Source of the DNA: Ariolimax columbianus
Lineage: Eukaryota; Mollusca; Gastropoda; Stylommatophora; Arionidae
Length of the DNA: 64,000 bases
Assembly (NCBI GenBank): GCA_036924085.1
Contig: JAVGWX010000011.1
Coordinates: forward strand, 28,413,817 to 28,477,816
Direction: 5' to 3'
The position numbers and the translations under genes were made by a program. The notes beneath the pieces are model-generated. The model was not told where the DNA came from and made no database searches. It was given only the letters and a program-made list of their open reading frames with translations. Position 1 is the first letter of the stretch. The number at the start of each line of letters is the position of its first letter. Positions 20,786-31,899 of this stretch are shown here, in pieces.

Positions 20786-21235
20786 GAATACCCACAATGA
20801 GTAGGTTACTCTTTTGTGCGCCCTGAAAAGGGCGTTAAGTGAGGGGTTGCAGTAGCTTTCCTCACACACCAAGCGTGCTGATGAAGGTGGACCAGGGTCC
20901 TCCAGGCGCTTTTACTATTCTTGGCTTCATCTGCGTGTCACTCAATACTTCGGGGATCACTTCGATCCCTCACTTCGGTTGCCAGGCTGCCATGAAAACA
21001 GCGCGTTTCCAGGGAGCGCAACTGGAAAGTTAAGGTGAGCGTCTTGGCCAGTATGTTTTGCCTGACCCTGAGTAACAAGTCTGACCAGTATAATTTTCAG
21101 ACCCTGACTAACATGTCTGACTAATATGTTTTGCCTGACCCTGAGTAACTTGTCTGACCAGTATAATTGGTCTGACCCTAACACGTCTGATCAGTATGTT
21201 TTGCCTGACCAGACGTTAGCTTTCCTCCCCAACAT
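20786..21235 (-). mobile_element. Family E copy with 36-bp 5' units
   Basis: The longest family E copy, sense on the minus strand. The 3' end (20786-20850) contains the hairpin CGCCCTTTTCAGGGCG (read on the sense strand). Its 5' part, 21050-21210, holds four to five diverged units of the CTGACCAGTATGTTTTGCC type. These units match the 36-bp minisatellite at 24.08-24.65 kb. No ORF. Confidence 0.8.
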
Positions 21236-21309
21236 TTCAAATGAACATAAAGATCGTGTAGATGTGACGGTTGTCTACTGCAACGTTATTTACCTTGTCT
21301 GTGATACTT

Positions 21310-21485
21310 GTCATCTCGTAGTCCCCCCTAGTCGTCTTGTCCTTGACTTGTCACTGGGGTCGGGCGGCACGAGACGAGAGAGTGAGGATAACAAGTAGCG
21401 CATTTAATCCTTACTAAAAATAGCGCTAGCAAAATAAATGATGCCATCATCGTCTACGATGGACGGCGGCCTTTGCCTTTACCGA
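21310..21485 (+). mobile_element. SINE I, 5' truncated
   Basis: Matches the body and 3' end of the SINE at 12327-12600 (GGGGTCGGGCGG, AAAATAGCGCTAGCAAAATA, CGTCTACGATGGACGG) but lacks the tRNA-like head. Confidence 0.7.
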
Positions 21486-21769
21486 TACTAGTCATCCTTA
21501 TACCGTGTAACATTTCATAGTCAAGATGGCGCAAGGGGAATATAAGCAACGATCGAATAGTTATTCATTTGTCCTTGCTTGCCATTGATACAAATATTGT
21601 GACTTGTATCATTGGTTCTCGCACATCATCACCATTTGGCTGGATTACCTCCGCTGCCTTCTGATCATCCTGCACTCCTAACCTGTATGGCTGGGACATC
21701 AGCGCTGCATAATTGGTTTACTTGATAGGCTTCCAGAGCAATCAATAAGGAGACATCTGCACCCTGTTC

Positions 21770-21960
21770 TATTCCCAGTTGTCTCGATAATGTCTTACCA
21801 CTGGCAAGAGTGAGGCTGACAAATTGCGCAAATCTTCTTCACTTTAATCCTAATCACCGCGGAAGTCACTCTTTCACCCATTTCAGTGGGCAAAGCAAAA
21901 GAAAACGATTTTCCAAATGACTGAAGAGAGAGAGAGAGTGATCATCGTGACACGTGATTG
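21770..21960 (+). mobile_element. SINE J fragment
   Basis: Shares GCTGACAAATTGCGCAAATC and GCAAGTCACTCT-like, CACCCATTTCAGnGGnC segments with 44650-44810, and GTCTTACCACTGG with 49720-49740. It ends near a short GA run (21925-21938). A separate ~65-bp stretch at 21594-21662 recurs at 56818-56880. Confidence 0.55.
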
Positions 21961-22069
21961 AAAAAAAAACATACTTCATTCATCATCATCATCATTTATA
22001 TGCGCTCGGAGGAGAAATACAAACACATATTCTTTGTTTGCAACTTGCTGTACAGCTGTGGAGTCCTTA

Positions 22070-22515
22070 TCGTAGAAACGATATGAACATGCTCGAAAGG
22101 ATAGAAAGAAGATCGACACAGCTGATAGTGGTATTACAGTTATGAAGAAAAACTCGGTCTACAATGTCTAGATAAGAGAAGAGTTAGAGGTGACTTAATA
22201 CATGTGTATAAGATAATCAAAGGATAAAATAAACTATAACAAGTTTTACAAAAATCAGCCACCTATAAGAACAAGAGGTCATATTTACAAATTAACTAAA
22301 GAAAGGTCCATATTAGATATTAGGAAATATTTTGTTAGTCAGAGAGTGGTGAATGGATTGAAATGCATTGCCACAGGAAATAGTGGAGGCAAGGAGAATT
22401 TATGCGTTTAAGAATATATTGGATGCGCATAGCTTTTAAAGCAAGGTATTGAAAAAAACAAAACTGGTTTTATGCAGAGTCTTTCTAAACCAGTATACAG
22501 ACGTTAAGTTAAGTA
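22070..22515 (+). pseudogene. CR1-like LINE C-terminus and 3' end
   Basis: Encodes MLERIERRSTQLIVVLQL, then after frameshifts RRVRGDLIHVYKIIKG, TRGHIYKLTKERS, NALPQEIVEARR and AFKNILDAHSF. The 3' UTR ends CTAAACCAGTATACAGACG and GTTAAGTTAAG. It is longer at the 5' side than the other CR1 copies here. Inactive. Confidence 0.8.
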
Positions 22516-22599
22516 AAGTTTCCACATGTTCCCTTTTTTAATCGTACTATCAACTGGTTCATTAACAATTCAGCAACAAGAATTGGTCCAATGTGCAAA

Positions 22600-23830
22600 C
22601 AAGGCACCAGAAATCCCCATTGATGATGAGGATCTCGAGGTAGTATAATACTTCATATGCCTGGGATCCTCAGTCAATAATAGAGTATCCATGGATCAAG
22701 AGATCAATATCACGATAGGCAAGGCAGCAACAACAATGAGCAGATTAACAAAAAGGGTCTGGGAAAACAAGCAGCTCAATGTTAAAACAAAAACACTTGT
22801 TTACCAGGCCTGTGTTCTCAGTGCCCTTATTTATGGGAGTGAGATATAATTTACCTACACGCTCCAGGTGAGGCGGTTAAACAGCTAAAACATGAGGTGC
22901 CTGCACAGAATCCTGGGGTTTTGGTGGCAAGAAAAGCTCAACAACGCAGGGGTGCTGCAGAGAACAGGCACTGTCACAATCTTTTATACGCTTAGTCTTT
23001 GAAGGCTCTGATGGCTGGAACACATTCGGAGGATGGATGATTGCAGAGTATCAAAATATCTTAAGTATGGGGAATTACAGTTGAGAAAAAGGTCTCGGGG
23101 TCGGCCACTACTTCGCTACAAGGATGTATGCAAGCGGGATATGAATGATGCAGGCATCGATTTTGAATCATGGAACGGGATCAAGACGCTGAGCAGCGCA
23201 TGAGCTGCAGTGGGCAACGACCCATAGCTGACTGCTAGCGTCAGGGCCAGCGAACCAGAGCTGCCAAGACCCTTCTACACCTCCACACCGTGATCCTGGA
23301 TAACAGGCTGCAGCATGGCAGACTGGCTAAGGAGAAGGGATCGAAGAGGGAATGCTAACCCGGTACTAAAAAATGCTTGCTGAAGTCGGATGTGTTGGAC
23401 CGAAAGGTGCAAATATCGCAGTCAAGCTGTAAACTACGACACAACGCATTCCGTTCTCTGGACTACATTCTGCTACTTAAGTCCTTTCAGGGTTTGGTAG
23501 CGGGAGATTGAGAACGAACGAAGAAGAAGAAGAATCATGGAACAGGACGCCATGGATCGTGTTACATAGATGGACAGGATTAAGCATGGAAAACAGACAA
23601 AGGACATACTAATTGCTGATAGACTAAAGACTCATTATTTGAGAAGACACGCCACACCATGCGATGTCGTAAACGGTCCTGACTTTCATTGCACGCACCG
23701 TGGAAGACACTTCTCTGCTCGGATTGGTCTTACGAGTCACATTCATTATCTTCATGGACTATAGTTACATCCTTATTTTAAAAGCACAATTACTATCGTC
23801 TGACAAGACGGAAAGAGTCAATGACTGAAT
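22600..23830 (+). pseudogene. LINE RT C-terminus with zinc-finger end, split by family A
   Basis: In order: FICLGSSVNNRVSMDQEINI, GKAATTMSRLTKRVWENKQL, KTLVYQACVLSALIYGSE, MRCLHRILGFWWQEKLNNAG, EHIRRMDDCRVSKYLKYGEL, GRPLLRYKDVCKRDMNDAGI, then (after the insertion at 23177-23531) RLKTHYLRRHATPCDVV and the C2H2-like FHCTHRGRHFSARIGLTSHI. A second copy at 58664-59070 lacks the insertion. Stops occur at EVV-stop, EI-stop and others; one expected Cys of the finger reads Arg. Confidence 0.8.
23177..23531 (+). mobile_element. Family A copy, full length, 12-bp TSD
   Basis: A ~355-bp copy from GGGATCAAGACGCTGAG to a GAACGAACGAAGAAGAAGAA tail, flanked by GAATCATGGAAC at 23165-23176 and 23532-23543. 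The paralogous LINE at 58.79 kb provides the empty site. It is the best reference copy of the family in the window and carries the GAA tail type. Confidence 0.9.
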
Positions 23831-24079
23831 GATCAACCGGTTCTTACACAACATACAATCCGCATTCTGGGGATCGATTCTCTTGATCATGACCAAATCT
23901 CCTACTGCGTGTAATCGATCACTTTATTTAGTATTAAAGTGTCGCAGACAGTTTCACTTGCTTCTCACTTTCCCTTAGTTTTTGATGTGGATTGAATGGC
24001 TGCACCATTTGATGAATTGTGCAATATCATGTATAGTGCGGTCTTTCAGTTTTGGTATCTTCTGGCTGTCTTTCCCCAC

Positions 24080-24645
24080 TAACATGTTGTTCAGTATATT
24101 TTGGTTGGTACTGAGTAACATGTTGATCAGTATGTTTTGCCTGGTACTGAGTAACATGTTGATCAGTATGTTTTGCCTGGTACTGAATAACATATTGATC
24201 AGTATATTTTGCCTGGTACTGAGTAACATGTTGATCAGTATATTTTGCCTGGTACTAACATGTCTGATCAGTATATTTTGTCTGACCATGACTAACATGT
24301 CTGATCAGAATGTCTTGCCTGGTACTGACTAACATGTTAGACAATATATTTTCCATGGTACTGACTAACATGTTGATTAGTATATTTTGCCTGGTACTGA
24401 CTAACATGTTGATAAGTATATTTTGCCTGGTACTGACTAACATATTGATAAGTATATTTTGCCTGGGGACTAACATGTTGATAAGTATATTTTGCCTGGT
24501 ACTGACTAACATGTTGATAAGTATATTTTGCCTAGTACTGACTAACATGTTGATAAGTATATTTTGTCTGGTACTGACTAACATGTTGGCCAGTATGTTT
24601 TGCCTGGCACTGACTAACATGTTGATCAGTATTTTTTACCTTACG
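24080..24645. repeat. 36-bp minisatellite, ~15 units
   Basis: The unit reads ACTGACTAACATGTTGATAA then GTATATTTTGCCTGGT, spaced 36 bp. Units near 24250-24320 have the form CTGACCATGACTAACATGTC, identical in layout to the family E units at 21.05-21.2 kb. Open frames on both strands (MLVSTRQNILIN-type repeats) follow from the 36-bp period and are not taken as genes. Confidence 0.95.
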
Positions 24646-24649
24646 TGTT

Positions 24650-25599
24650 TCCACTTGCATAATTTGACAACATCCCTGACTTCTTTAGGTTGAAACTTGT
24701 TCACTATCAACTGATTTGTTCGCCATTAGTTCGTATTAACATCTATCACATCCACGCACAAGAAATCAAGCATTGCAGCCAGCGAAGCAAACGAAACATG
24801 AACGCCCTATTAATCAAAGTCTGACTGGCAGTCATGTGACAGCCCTAGAGGTGTTCCCAGGGAGTCTGCTCAATTCACTGTCGCAGCATGCGTGCAGTTG
24901 ATTAAATACAAGAAGCTGTGATCAATCAAAACTGATTACCATTCACGAACCCAATCCATGCTTTTCATGTGTATTGATTGATTTGCACGTGTTCCATATT
25001 TGATAGAAGATGGACGTGGATAACACACGCGTACTAGGATCAAGGAATTGTGATTGATAAAACACTTGGGCCCCTCGACGTACAGCCTGCAGCTGATATG
25101 ACTTGTATTCAAGTGCAATATGACCTCATACTTACATCTAAACGTGCAGTGGTCTGCACCCCACGAGATAAATGGGACATCCCTCCCCCCAGTCACAGGA
25201 ACATTGCTTGTATTTGCAAGAATAATTCTTCATCATTGGCTTCTATTTGATTAGTCCTGAGACTGGCTGTAAGGTTGTCTGAGTATGTCTCTCCATTTGA
25301 CTCTATTCTCTACTTGATCAGTTGTGACAGAGTCGAAATTTTCACTGGGGTTTATCTATCTTGAATATTACCACGTGCATCCACATCATTCACGACCACA
25401 CACAGCAAATACAATATCAAACATCAGTTGGCAATATATTAATATCTTATTCAAACAAAACTATTAAAGTGAGTGAAATGAGCTTACAAACAACAAGAGA
25501 AATACATCTCAGAATAAGCATATTTTATCTATTACTATTATTAATAATTACGGAGATTGTAAGCATTAGCTTTTGAATATTGCCCCCAAATAATCCAAC
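24650..25599. other. No recognised gene
   Basis: No coding motif, SINE head or tandem structure recognised. Confidence 0.4.
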
Positions 25600-26075
25600 C
25601 AAGTTCTAGTGGCTACACTCCCAGTTCCTTTATCTGCACACTCACTACACTCTCACAAACTCGTCTTCACGATCGTATTCTGTGCATTCACTCACACTCA
25701 GATCCCATCAGGCAGGGGATCTTTACATTATACATTAAGATCCCTTCAGGGAGATGATCTTGACATTTCACATTCAATCTGTTCAACATGTACTCACATG
25801 TGATCTTACACTCAATCGATCTGCGTATACACACACTCCGGAATATACAACGTTCACACACCACAAACACACTCGTCCAGATCGCTTCTAGTCACAGGGT
25901 GCCCAACACACACCTTATAGAGGGACTGGCCAAGACTCGAAGGCGTATGCTGGTTCAGTCACCCTGTACTTCATTCTATATCTCTAACATATTCGTGAAA
26001 CAGCCCACACAACTAGTAACAGGCTAACAATCGCTCTTCTATAAAGTGGGTGAGCTAAATAGACCCCTAACTAAA

Positions 26076-26120
<45 letters not shown>

Positions 26121-26240
26121 GATGGCCGGTCTCTTTGAGTTAAACTTGTCCTAGTATTATATAGTCTCAAGCAGTATCATGGCTGTCCAATGGTCCTCTG
26201 TGGGATGTCTGACCCAGCCATCACTCTAGTTTGGAACATA
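25600..26240. repeat. Repeat G, copy 1
   Basis: Shares blocks in the same order with 28140-28530: CACAGGGTG, GACTGGCCAAnACTC, then ATAGTCTCAAGCA, TGGCTGTCCAnTGGTC and CCATCACTCTAnTTTGGAAC. Family unknown; no ORF with a domain. A (CT)n run interrupts it at 26078-26119. Confidence 0.6.
26078..26119. repeat. (CT)n microsatellite
   Basis: A CT run with one TTT interruption, inside repeat G copy 1 and absent from copy 2. Confidence 0.9.
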
Positions 26241-26696
26241 TTCAGAACATATTCTGCATGATTGTCTTACCTATGCAGACCAAAGTGAGGCAGTCTGACC
26301 TGGGGAGTGACCATGCTCGAAAAACTGTGGTAATCCAACGAGGACGTGAAGCGCAATCCACTTTGATAACCTTACCGGACAAGAAGCATAGCATATGTTG
26401 GTAGTAGTGGTGGTGGTCAAGGCGGTGGAGGTGGCGGCGGAGAAGGAGGACAAGGAGGAAGAGGAAGAAGAAAAAAACTGTCCACATTTTGGTCGAGAGA
26501 AGTTTTCAAATTTTGGAACGTATGTATAATTGAACAAGGGAAGACAATGCATATAGCTGCAGAAATACGCAATCACATGATTGATAAATGGAGCTTAGCA
26601 GGAGCAAGGTCGACGGAGGTTTAGAAGGTGCTACTACATACAAAGGAAATTCTGATATCATCAGGAAACGCTAAAGACGGTGCTGAATTATTGCTG

Positions 26697-27030
26697 GAAT
26701 CAAGATGTTGAACAGTGTATGCGATGCAGCGGTCAGGGCCAGCGAACCAGAGCTGTCAAGACCCTTCTACATCTCCATGCAGTAATCATGAATAACAGGC
26801 TGCAACAGCGCTGACTGGCTAAGGAGAAGGGATTGGAGAGGGAAGTTTAACCCGGTACTCCAAAATGCTTGCTGAAGTCGGATGTGTGGGACCGAAATAT
26901 ATTGCAGTCAAGCTGTAAACTCCGACACAACGCATTCCGTTCTCTGTCTGGACTACATTCTGCTACTTCTAAAACCTTTTTCAGGGTTTGGTAGCGGGAG
27001 ATTAACAACTAGCGAAGAAAAAGAAGAAAA
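26697..27030 (+). mobile_element. Family A copy
   Basis: Diverged family A with the AATCAAGATGTTGAACAGTG head, a ~30-bp deletion in the head region, and a GAAGAAAAAGAAGAAAA tail. No clear TSD. Confidence 0.7.
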
Positions 27031-27040
27031 CGCACTACGG

Positions 27041-27447
27041 TACTAATATCTAAAAGTGCGCAAGGAGAGGTGTGAATAGGAGTCCCTGGGACACTGAATG
27101 AGCATTTCTACTTTCAGCGCTACTCCAAAAAAAAGGTTCAAATCAATATTTTCCAATGTGATGCTCCAATCAATGATAGCGACGCCCCTTTGACAATAGA
27201 ACTTTTCGCAAATCTTAAAGGTTTCATGAACATGAGAGGAAAATAAGATATTTCGACCTGAATGGGCGACCTAAATTCCAAGTTGGGAATGATAACATTG
27301 GTTTCGCTGAGGTCATGAGCACACATGCATTGAAGGGAAAATGGGGAAGAAGAGTTTCTGTGTGTGAACTTTGTTGCTCATGGCTGGACATACGAAACTA
27401 CATGGGTATCACCCGATTGTTGATCAGAAAACTAAATTGATATATAT
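27041..27447. other. No recognised gene
   Basis: No coding or repeat motif recognised. Confidence 0.35.
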
Positions 27448-27465
27448 CACACACACACACACACA

Positions 27466-27496
<31 letters not shown>

Positions 27497-27592
27497 CCAC
27501 CCACCCAATTCCCACCAAATTCCCAAGATCCCACCCACCAAATTCCCAAGATCCCACCCACCAAATTCCCAAGATCCCACCCACCCAATTTG
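27448..27592. repeat. CA / CGCA / 23-bp composite tandem repeat
   Basis: An (AC)n run grades into (CGCA)n and then four ~23-bp units of AATTCCCAAGATCCCACCCA. It ends exactly where the RTE 3' end begins. Confidence 0.9.
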
Positions 27593-28138
27593 GTGACTGC
27601 TCGAAAAAAAATCAGAAGAAGACTAGCTATGGCAATGCAGAGACTGGACAGCCTGAAGAAATTATGGCAGGGCACCAACAAAACGATAAAAGTAAAAGTC
27701 TTGAGAGCCTGTGTTTTTCCTGTGGCAGCTTATGGCTGTGAAGCATGAACGATTACCAAAACTTCTAGACAAAGAATCGAATCCTTAGAGTCAAAATGTT
27801 ACAGAAAGATCCTCAGAATACCCTGGACAGAGAAAAGAACAAATGTAGACATTCGGCAAGAGTTGAGCATAGAGGAGAACTGGTTTATCAATTCCATTTT
27901 GGCTAGAAAATGCAAATACTTTGGTCACATCAAGAGACACAACGGTCTTGAGAGGACGGTGATGGAAGGTATGGTGCCAGGCAAAAGAGGAAGGGGTAGA
28001 CCAAGAAGACGATGTCACCAAGATATCCAGGAGTGCCTGAGTATGACAGTCGCGGAAGCTGGTGTTTTGGCAAGGGAACGAGTTTCTTTCAGTCAGACTG
28101 TGATGGGAGCGACGTTCTACAAAGGACATGCTACATGA
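27587..28138 (+). pseudogene. RTE-like LINE 3' end
   Basis: One reading frame with a single internal stop: RLAMAMQRLDSLKKLWQGTN, KVLRACVFPVAAYGCEA, TGA at 27746-27748 where sister copies have TGG (Trp), TITKTSRQRIESLESKCYRK, ILRIPWTEKRTNVDIRQEL, NSILARKCKYFGHIKRHNG, GKRGRGRPRRRCHQDIQ, ending FYKGHAT. The Trp in the RRW box is replaced by Cys. The 5' end is truncated at the tandem repeat. Confidence 0.85.
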
Positions 28139-28139
28139 G

Positions 28140-28530
28140 AGAGATCGTTCACTATGTATCCTGCATGTACTACACACATTCAGATCTCGTCCTTAGGCGA
28201 TCTGTACCGTCTTGTAACCGTTCAGAACATACATCGTTCATAAGGTGTTCTGCACGCACAACACACATCCAATTCTTTTACTGTTCACAGGGTGTCCGAC
28301 ATAAACACATATTGAGCGACTGGCCAAAACTCTAGGTGTATGAAGGGACAGTTACGCTGCAAACTCACTCACTTCCAGACTCATTCTCAGTATTCCTCAT
28401 AGCCAGTCTGCTGAGTTCATCCTTGCAAAGTATTTTATAGTCTCAAGCACAACCTGGCTGTCCAGTGGTCTTCTGTTGGTTATCTGACTTAGCCATCACT
28501 CTAATTTGGAACTACTTTCAACTAATTGTC
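28140..28530. repeat. Repeat G, copy 2
   Basis: Shows the same block order as 25600-26240, without the CT run. It begins at the RTE 3' end, suggesting the RTE inserted at or in a G copy. Confidence 0.55.
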
Positions 28531-28543
28531 ATTGAATGACTAT

Positions 28544-28562
28544 CCCCCCCCCCCCCCCCCCC
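28544..28562. repeat. Poly(C) run, 19 nt
   Basis: An uninterrupted run of C. It may also be a sequencing or assembly-sensitive spot. Confidence 0.95.
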
Positions 28563-29095
28563 GAATTGACGCTAATTCCGAACGCCAGAGTGGTAAGCTC
28601 CGAACCCCCATCTCGGCTTCTACACACCCACTCCTGTACCAGACAGTCTTCCACATGAACCCTTCGTTTGCTTTGCCGACCTAGTGTCGAATCTGTGATT
28701 GACATTGGCACGCATTCAGGCAGTTTGTGTTCTTAGAGTCGCCAGCCGAATCTCCCCTGCCCTAAACGCCAATGCTCCAGCTGGAACTGTCACAGTAACA
28801 TAGTTAGACAATGTACAAAGGTATTCGATGTTGGGTTCCACACGATAGACTCTATTCTGATTCATTTGCGACAAGGTTGTCTTTTGTTGCCATTTCCCTT
28901 TCTGCTTACTATTATCTGGATTATGGTGATGGCCACATACAAATAACACGACTCGGTTTCCCTGGTGGCGGACAAAATAGCTCGAGGATGTGGACTTGGC
29001 AGATAACTTGGCTCTCTTATCCATTACCAGGTAAAATGCGTATACCAGATGTGGGGGTCTCAGAACTAAGCATTTTTTTCTTATTTTCTTAGCGC

Positions 29096-29255
29096 TTCCG
29101 ACTTCTGCATGCATTTTATGTAAGGGTCTACTTCCTCCTGCATTTTCTAAGATTTTGCTTCCATAGGGTAACAGTCGATGCTGTCATTGGGGAGCGAACC
29201 AAGCGCCTTCCGGCTGTAAGCCGTATCACTCAACTATTAGCCCACCCGGTAACCA
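29096..29255 (-). mobile_element. SINE B, minus strand
   Basis: Reverse complement of the SINE at 14080: the body (CATTTTATGTAAGGGTCTAC on the plus strand) and a head with a degenerate B box (GGGGAGCGAACCAAGCG on the plus strand). No poly(A) remains. Confidence 0.7.
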
Positions 29256-29909
29256 GAAATTACGACTGATCATGAACAGAAAAAAAGCCGAAGCTTTTGT
29301 GTGTTTCTATACCTAAAGACCGTAGAGTACTAGTAAAAAGGTAAAGATCCCGTTATAGTCCGTCTTTTAATTTATAAACAAGGTCCGAAGCAATTTTCTA
29401 CTAAACTGCATGCCAGATCAAAATGATTTTTCTCATGCAGCCTTAGAATATCCATGACGCATTGATAATATTTAGTCCATAGATGTTTAGAATGTTGCAC
29501 TTCGTCGAACTCCTTTGATATATTAGGACCATTGTAAAGAAATGGCATTACAATTTAAGATTTTGCAGTATGCAGCTTAATTTCTCGTTATATTTTGTTC
29601 ATATGCGTATCTCCTTACTGTTTTGAAAGGTCAATTGATTGTCTGCGTTGCGCTTTATGTACAATAGTAAAAATGGCACCAATATGCAACAGTTAGTACA
29701 GCCCTGCGATCACCATTAAACCCCAAAGTTGTATCAAATGTGCAGCTAATTTTATGTTGCTTAAAGCATTTGAATGTTAAAATGTATTTGTTGTCATTGT
29801 ATGTACGCTTAATTGTTCTGATAAACATACTCTAATTCATCCAAGTCTGCTAATCAGTGTGTCCACAACAGATTATATTAATCATCCGAATCTGACGATT
29901 CAAAGAGGT

Positions 29910-30867
29910 TGATAATTGTTACTGCAGGACAAATTGTAATCCATCTCGTTGGCAGTACTTATCTCTTCCCCGGAGCACATATTCAGCACACGTCTTCCAG
30001 AACTGAATGTCTTTTTTTGGAAGGTACTCGCGTGTCATCACTTCAACATGACACATTTTAAATGTCCTATTCTGTTCGGCAGCTTGTCCTTTAACTTTAG
30101 CCCATAAGATTTATAGAGTTTAGATGCGCATGATATTTAGTTAGTCGCAGAGAAGTCTGACCGTAATCTTCAATGATTTTATCAATATAATACACCTTTG
30201 TCTTATTTGTCTTCCTCACAAGCTGCAACGACTCGGGCTTCAAATACTGGGTCGTCGAAATTCACATTATTTCTTAGCTAGCGATGTCCTAATTTGAGCT
30301 TTTGTATTTGATGCAGTTGGTACTTTGTCTTCCCCTGATACTGCATTGTGATAGGATGCATTATCCATTACTAGGCAGGACGGTCTATCCAAAATATGAA
30401 AGCAGATCATTCGTCACACAGTGCCTGAAAATGTGTTCATTCATTTCAGTGTAGTAGTCTCTATCAGCGGTACTTTTTGATTAGAAAATAAGTTCAGCGT
30501 CATGGACAAGTTCTTTTTCACTACTTTCAGCATACGTTAGTATAATTCGCTGCCCTTTGCTGCTTAGAATTTGTCATTTTTGTTCATCGTCAACTGATTG
30601 CCATTCTTTACCATAGGTGTGGTGAGCATTAACCAAGGATTCGCCCAAGTATACCATATCATAGCCTTGTCTACGCTGTTCACGTATCTGTTTCACGTAT
30701 TTACTTCTGGCAGCAATCAACTGTGGTTTTTCACATATAATATTCCTGCCATCTGCATTTTTCCTAAATGTTACAATTTTCCAAATAGTACTTTTGAAAA
30801 TTTTAATACTGCAGTCGGATTGCAATGTTAATTTTAGTTTCCAAAGAGTAGCAAGTTGGTTTTTCGT
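29910..30867 (-). pseudogene. DDE transposase catalytic region
   Basis: Coding relic inside the TIR element. The frame is open from about 30860 to 30574 (ICEKPQLIAARSKYVKQIRE, DMVYLGESLVNAHHTYGKEW) and then broken. GQRIILTYAESSEKELVHDA follows near 30540, LVMDNASYHNAV near 30360, YYIDKIIEDYGQTSLRLTKY near 30160, and VEVMTREYLPKK near 30040. The order is that of a full-length transposase, but it carries many stops and loses two of three catalytic acids. The N-terminal part lies beyond the LINE insertion (31908 upward). Confidence 0.7.
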
Positions 30868-31899
30868 AAAAAGCAAAGATGCACGAAAACCCCATGAACG
30901 CACTAACACCAAAGCCCATCCCTACTGTACGAAAACCTACCTGGAGGCAGCATATATTTCCAGAGGTGGTAGAAAATATACCAGGTATTAGAAACACAAA
31001 CTGCCAGTCTGAAAAAGAAAGAAGAGATACTACCCTGAGTTACATAACGGAAAACTACCCAAGCATGGACTGAACCCATGCATACACCGACGGTTCTGTA
31101 ACAAACACAACACAGTACGGAGGGGCAGGAGCATTCCTGAGCCTACCAAATTGCAGAAAAATAACACTTTCATTCGCTACTGGAAAATACACAAGCAGTT
31201 TCAGAGCGGAGGCAGAGGCACTGAGGGCGGCAGTGGAAGACATGGTGACAGGTAAAAGGAATGAAAGCCACATAGTCCTGCTTACAGATGCTCTGGACGT
31301 AGTTACAGCACTAAAAAGCCAGATAAATACTGAACTTAATGATTTAAGAGCAGTACTCTGTCAACTATGCCAGCAGGCCGCACCAAAAAGGGTAGTGGTG
31401 CAGTGGGTTCCATCTCACTGCAACATCCAAGGCAACGAGGAGGCAGACAGACTGGCAAAAGAAAGTGGAAAACTACCACAACCTGATACTAGTATGACAT
31501 ACGAAGAGTCAAAACGGCTTATTAGAGCTAGATACATGACCAAGTGGGAAACCGAACATACTGGCTACACCAAAAACGATGCCTATTACCAGTTGAACAG
31601 AAGAGAGCAGGTCGTGGTCTTCAGACTTCGCACTGGCCACAACAGACTGAGGTACCACCTATTAATCAAATTGAAGATAGGTGGCACCGACGAATGCCCG
31701 TGTGGTACCGGGAAAATGACCGCTGAGCATTTGCTGCAAAACTGCCCGACATACGAGGATCAGAAAAAGCAGATGTGGCCATCACCAGTAGCAACACTAG
31801 ACAATCTCTATGGCAGTGTCGACAGCCTCAGGATGACGGCTGCTTTTTTCGAAAAAATAATGGTTACTGTCTGACTGCGTACGAAGAAGAAGAAGAAGA
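30868..31899 (+). pseudogene. I-like LINE: RNase H and zinc knuckle, 8-bp TSD
   Basis: One frame from about 30879 to 31874 with a single internal stop, TGA at 31071-31073, just before THAYTDGS. Domains: a pre-RNase H linker (KPTWRQHIFPEVVENIPGI), RNase H with YTDGS, FRAEAEALRAAVEDM (Glu), VLLTDALDVVTAL (Asp), QWVPSHCNIQGNEEADRLA (His, Asp), then RTGHNRLRYHL and the knuckle CPCGTGKMTAEHLLQNC. All RNase H catalytic residues are present. It ends TVTV-stop, then a GAAGAAGAAGAAGA tail. TTTTTCGT flanks it at 30860-30867 and 31900-31907, inside the DDE transposon. Confidence 0.85.

Noticed and set aside
23975..24693. MLVSTRQNILIN-type and MLISIFCLVLTN-type repeat proteins
   Set aside because: The 36-bp minisatellite keeps both strands open by chance of its period; units vary without regard to frame.
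25600..28530. LTR retrotransposon bounded by repeat G
   Set aside because: No TG...CA ends, primer-binding site, gag or pol seen between the copies; the interior is other repeats.
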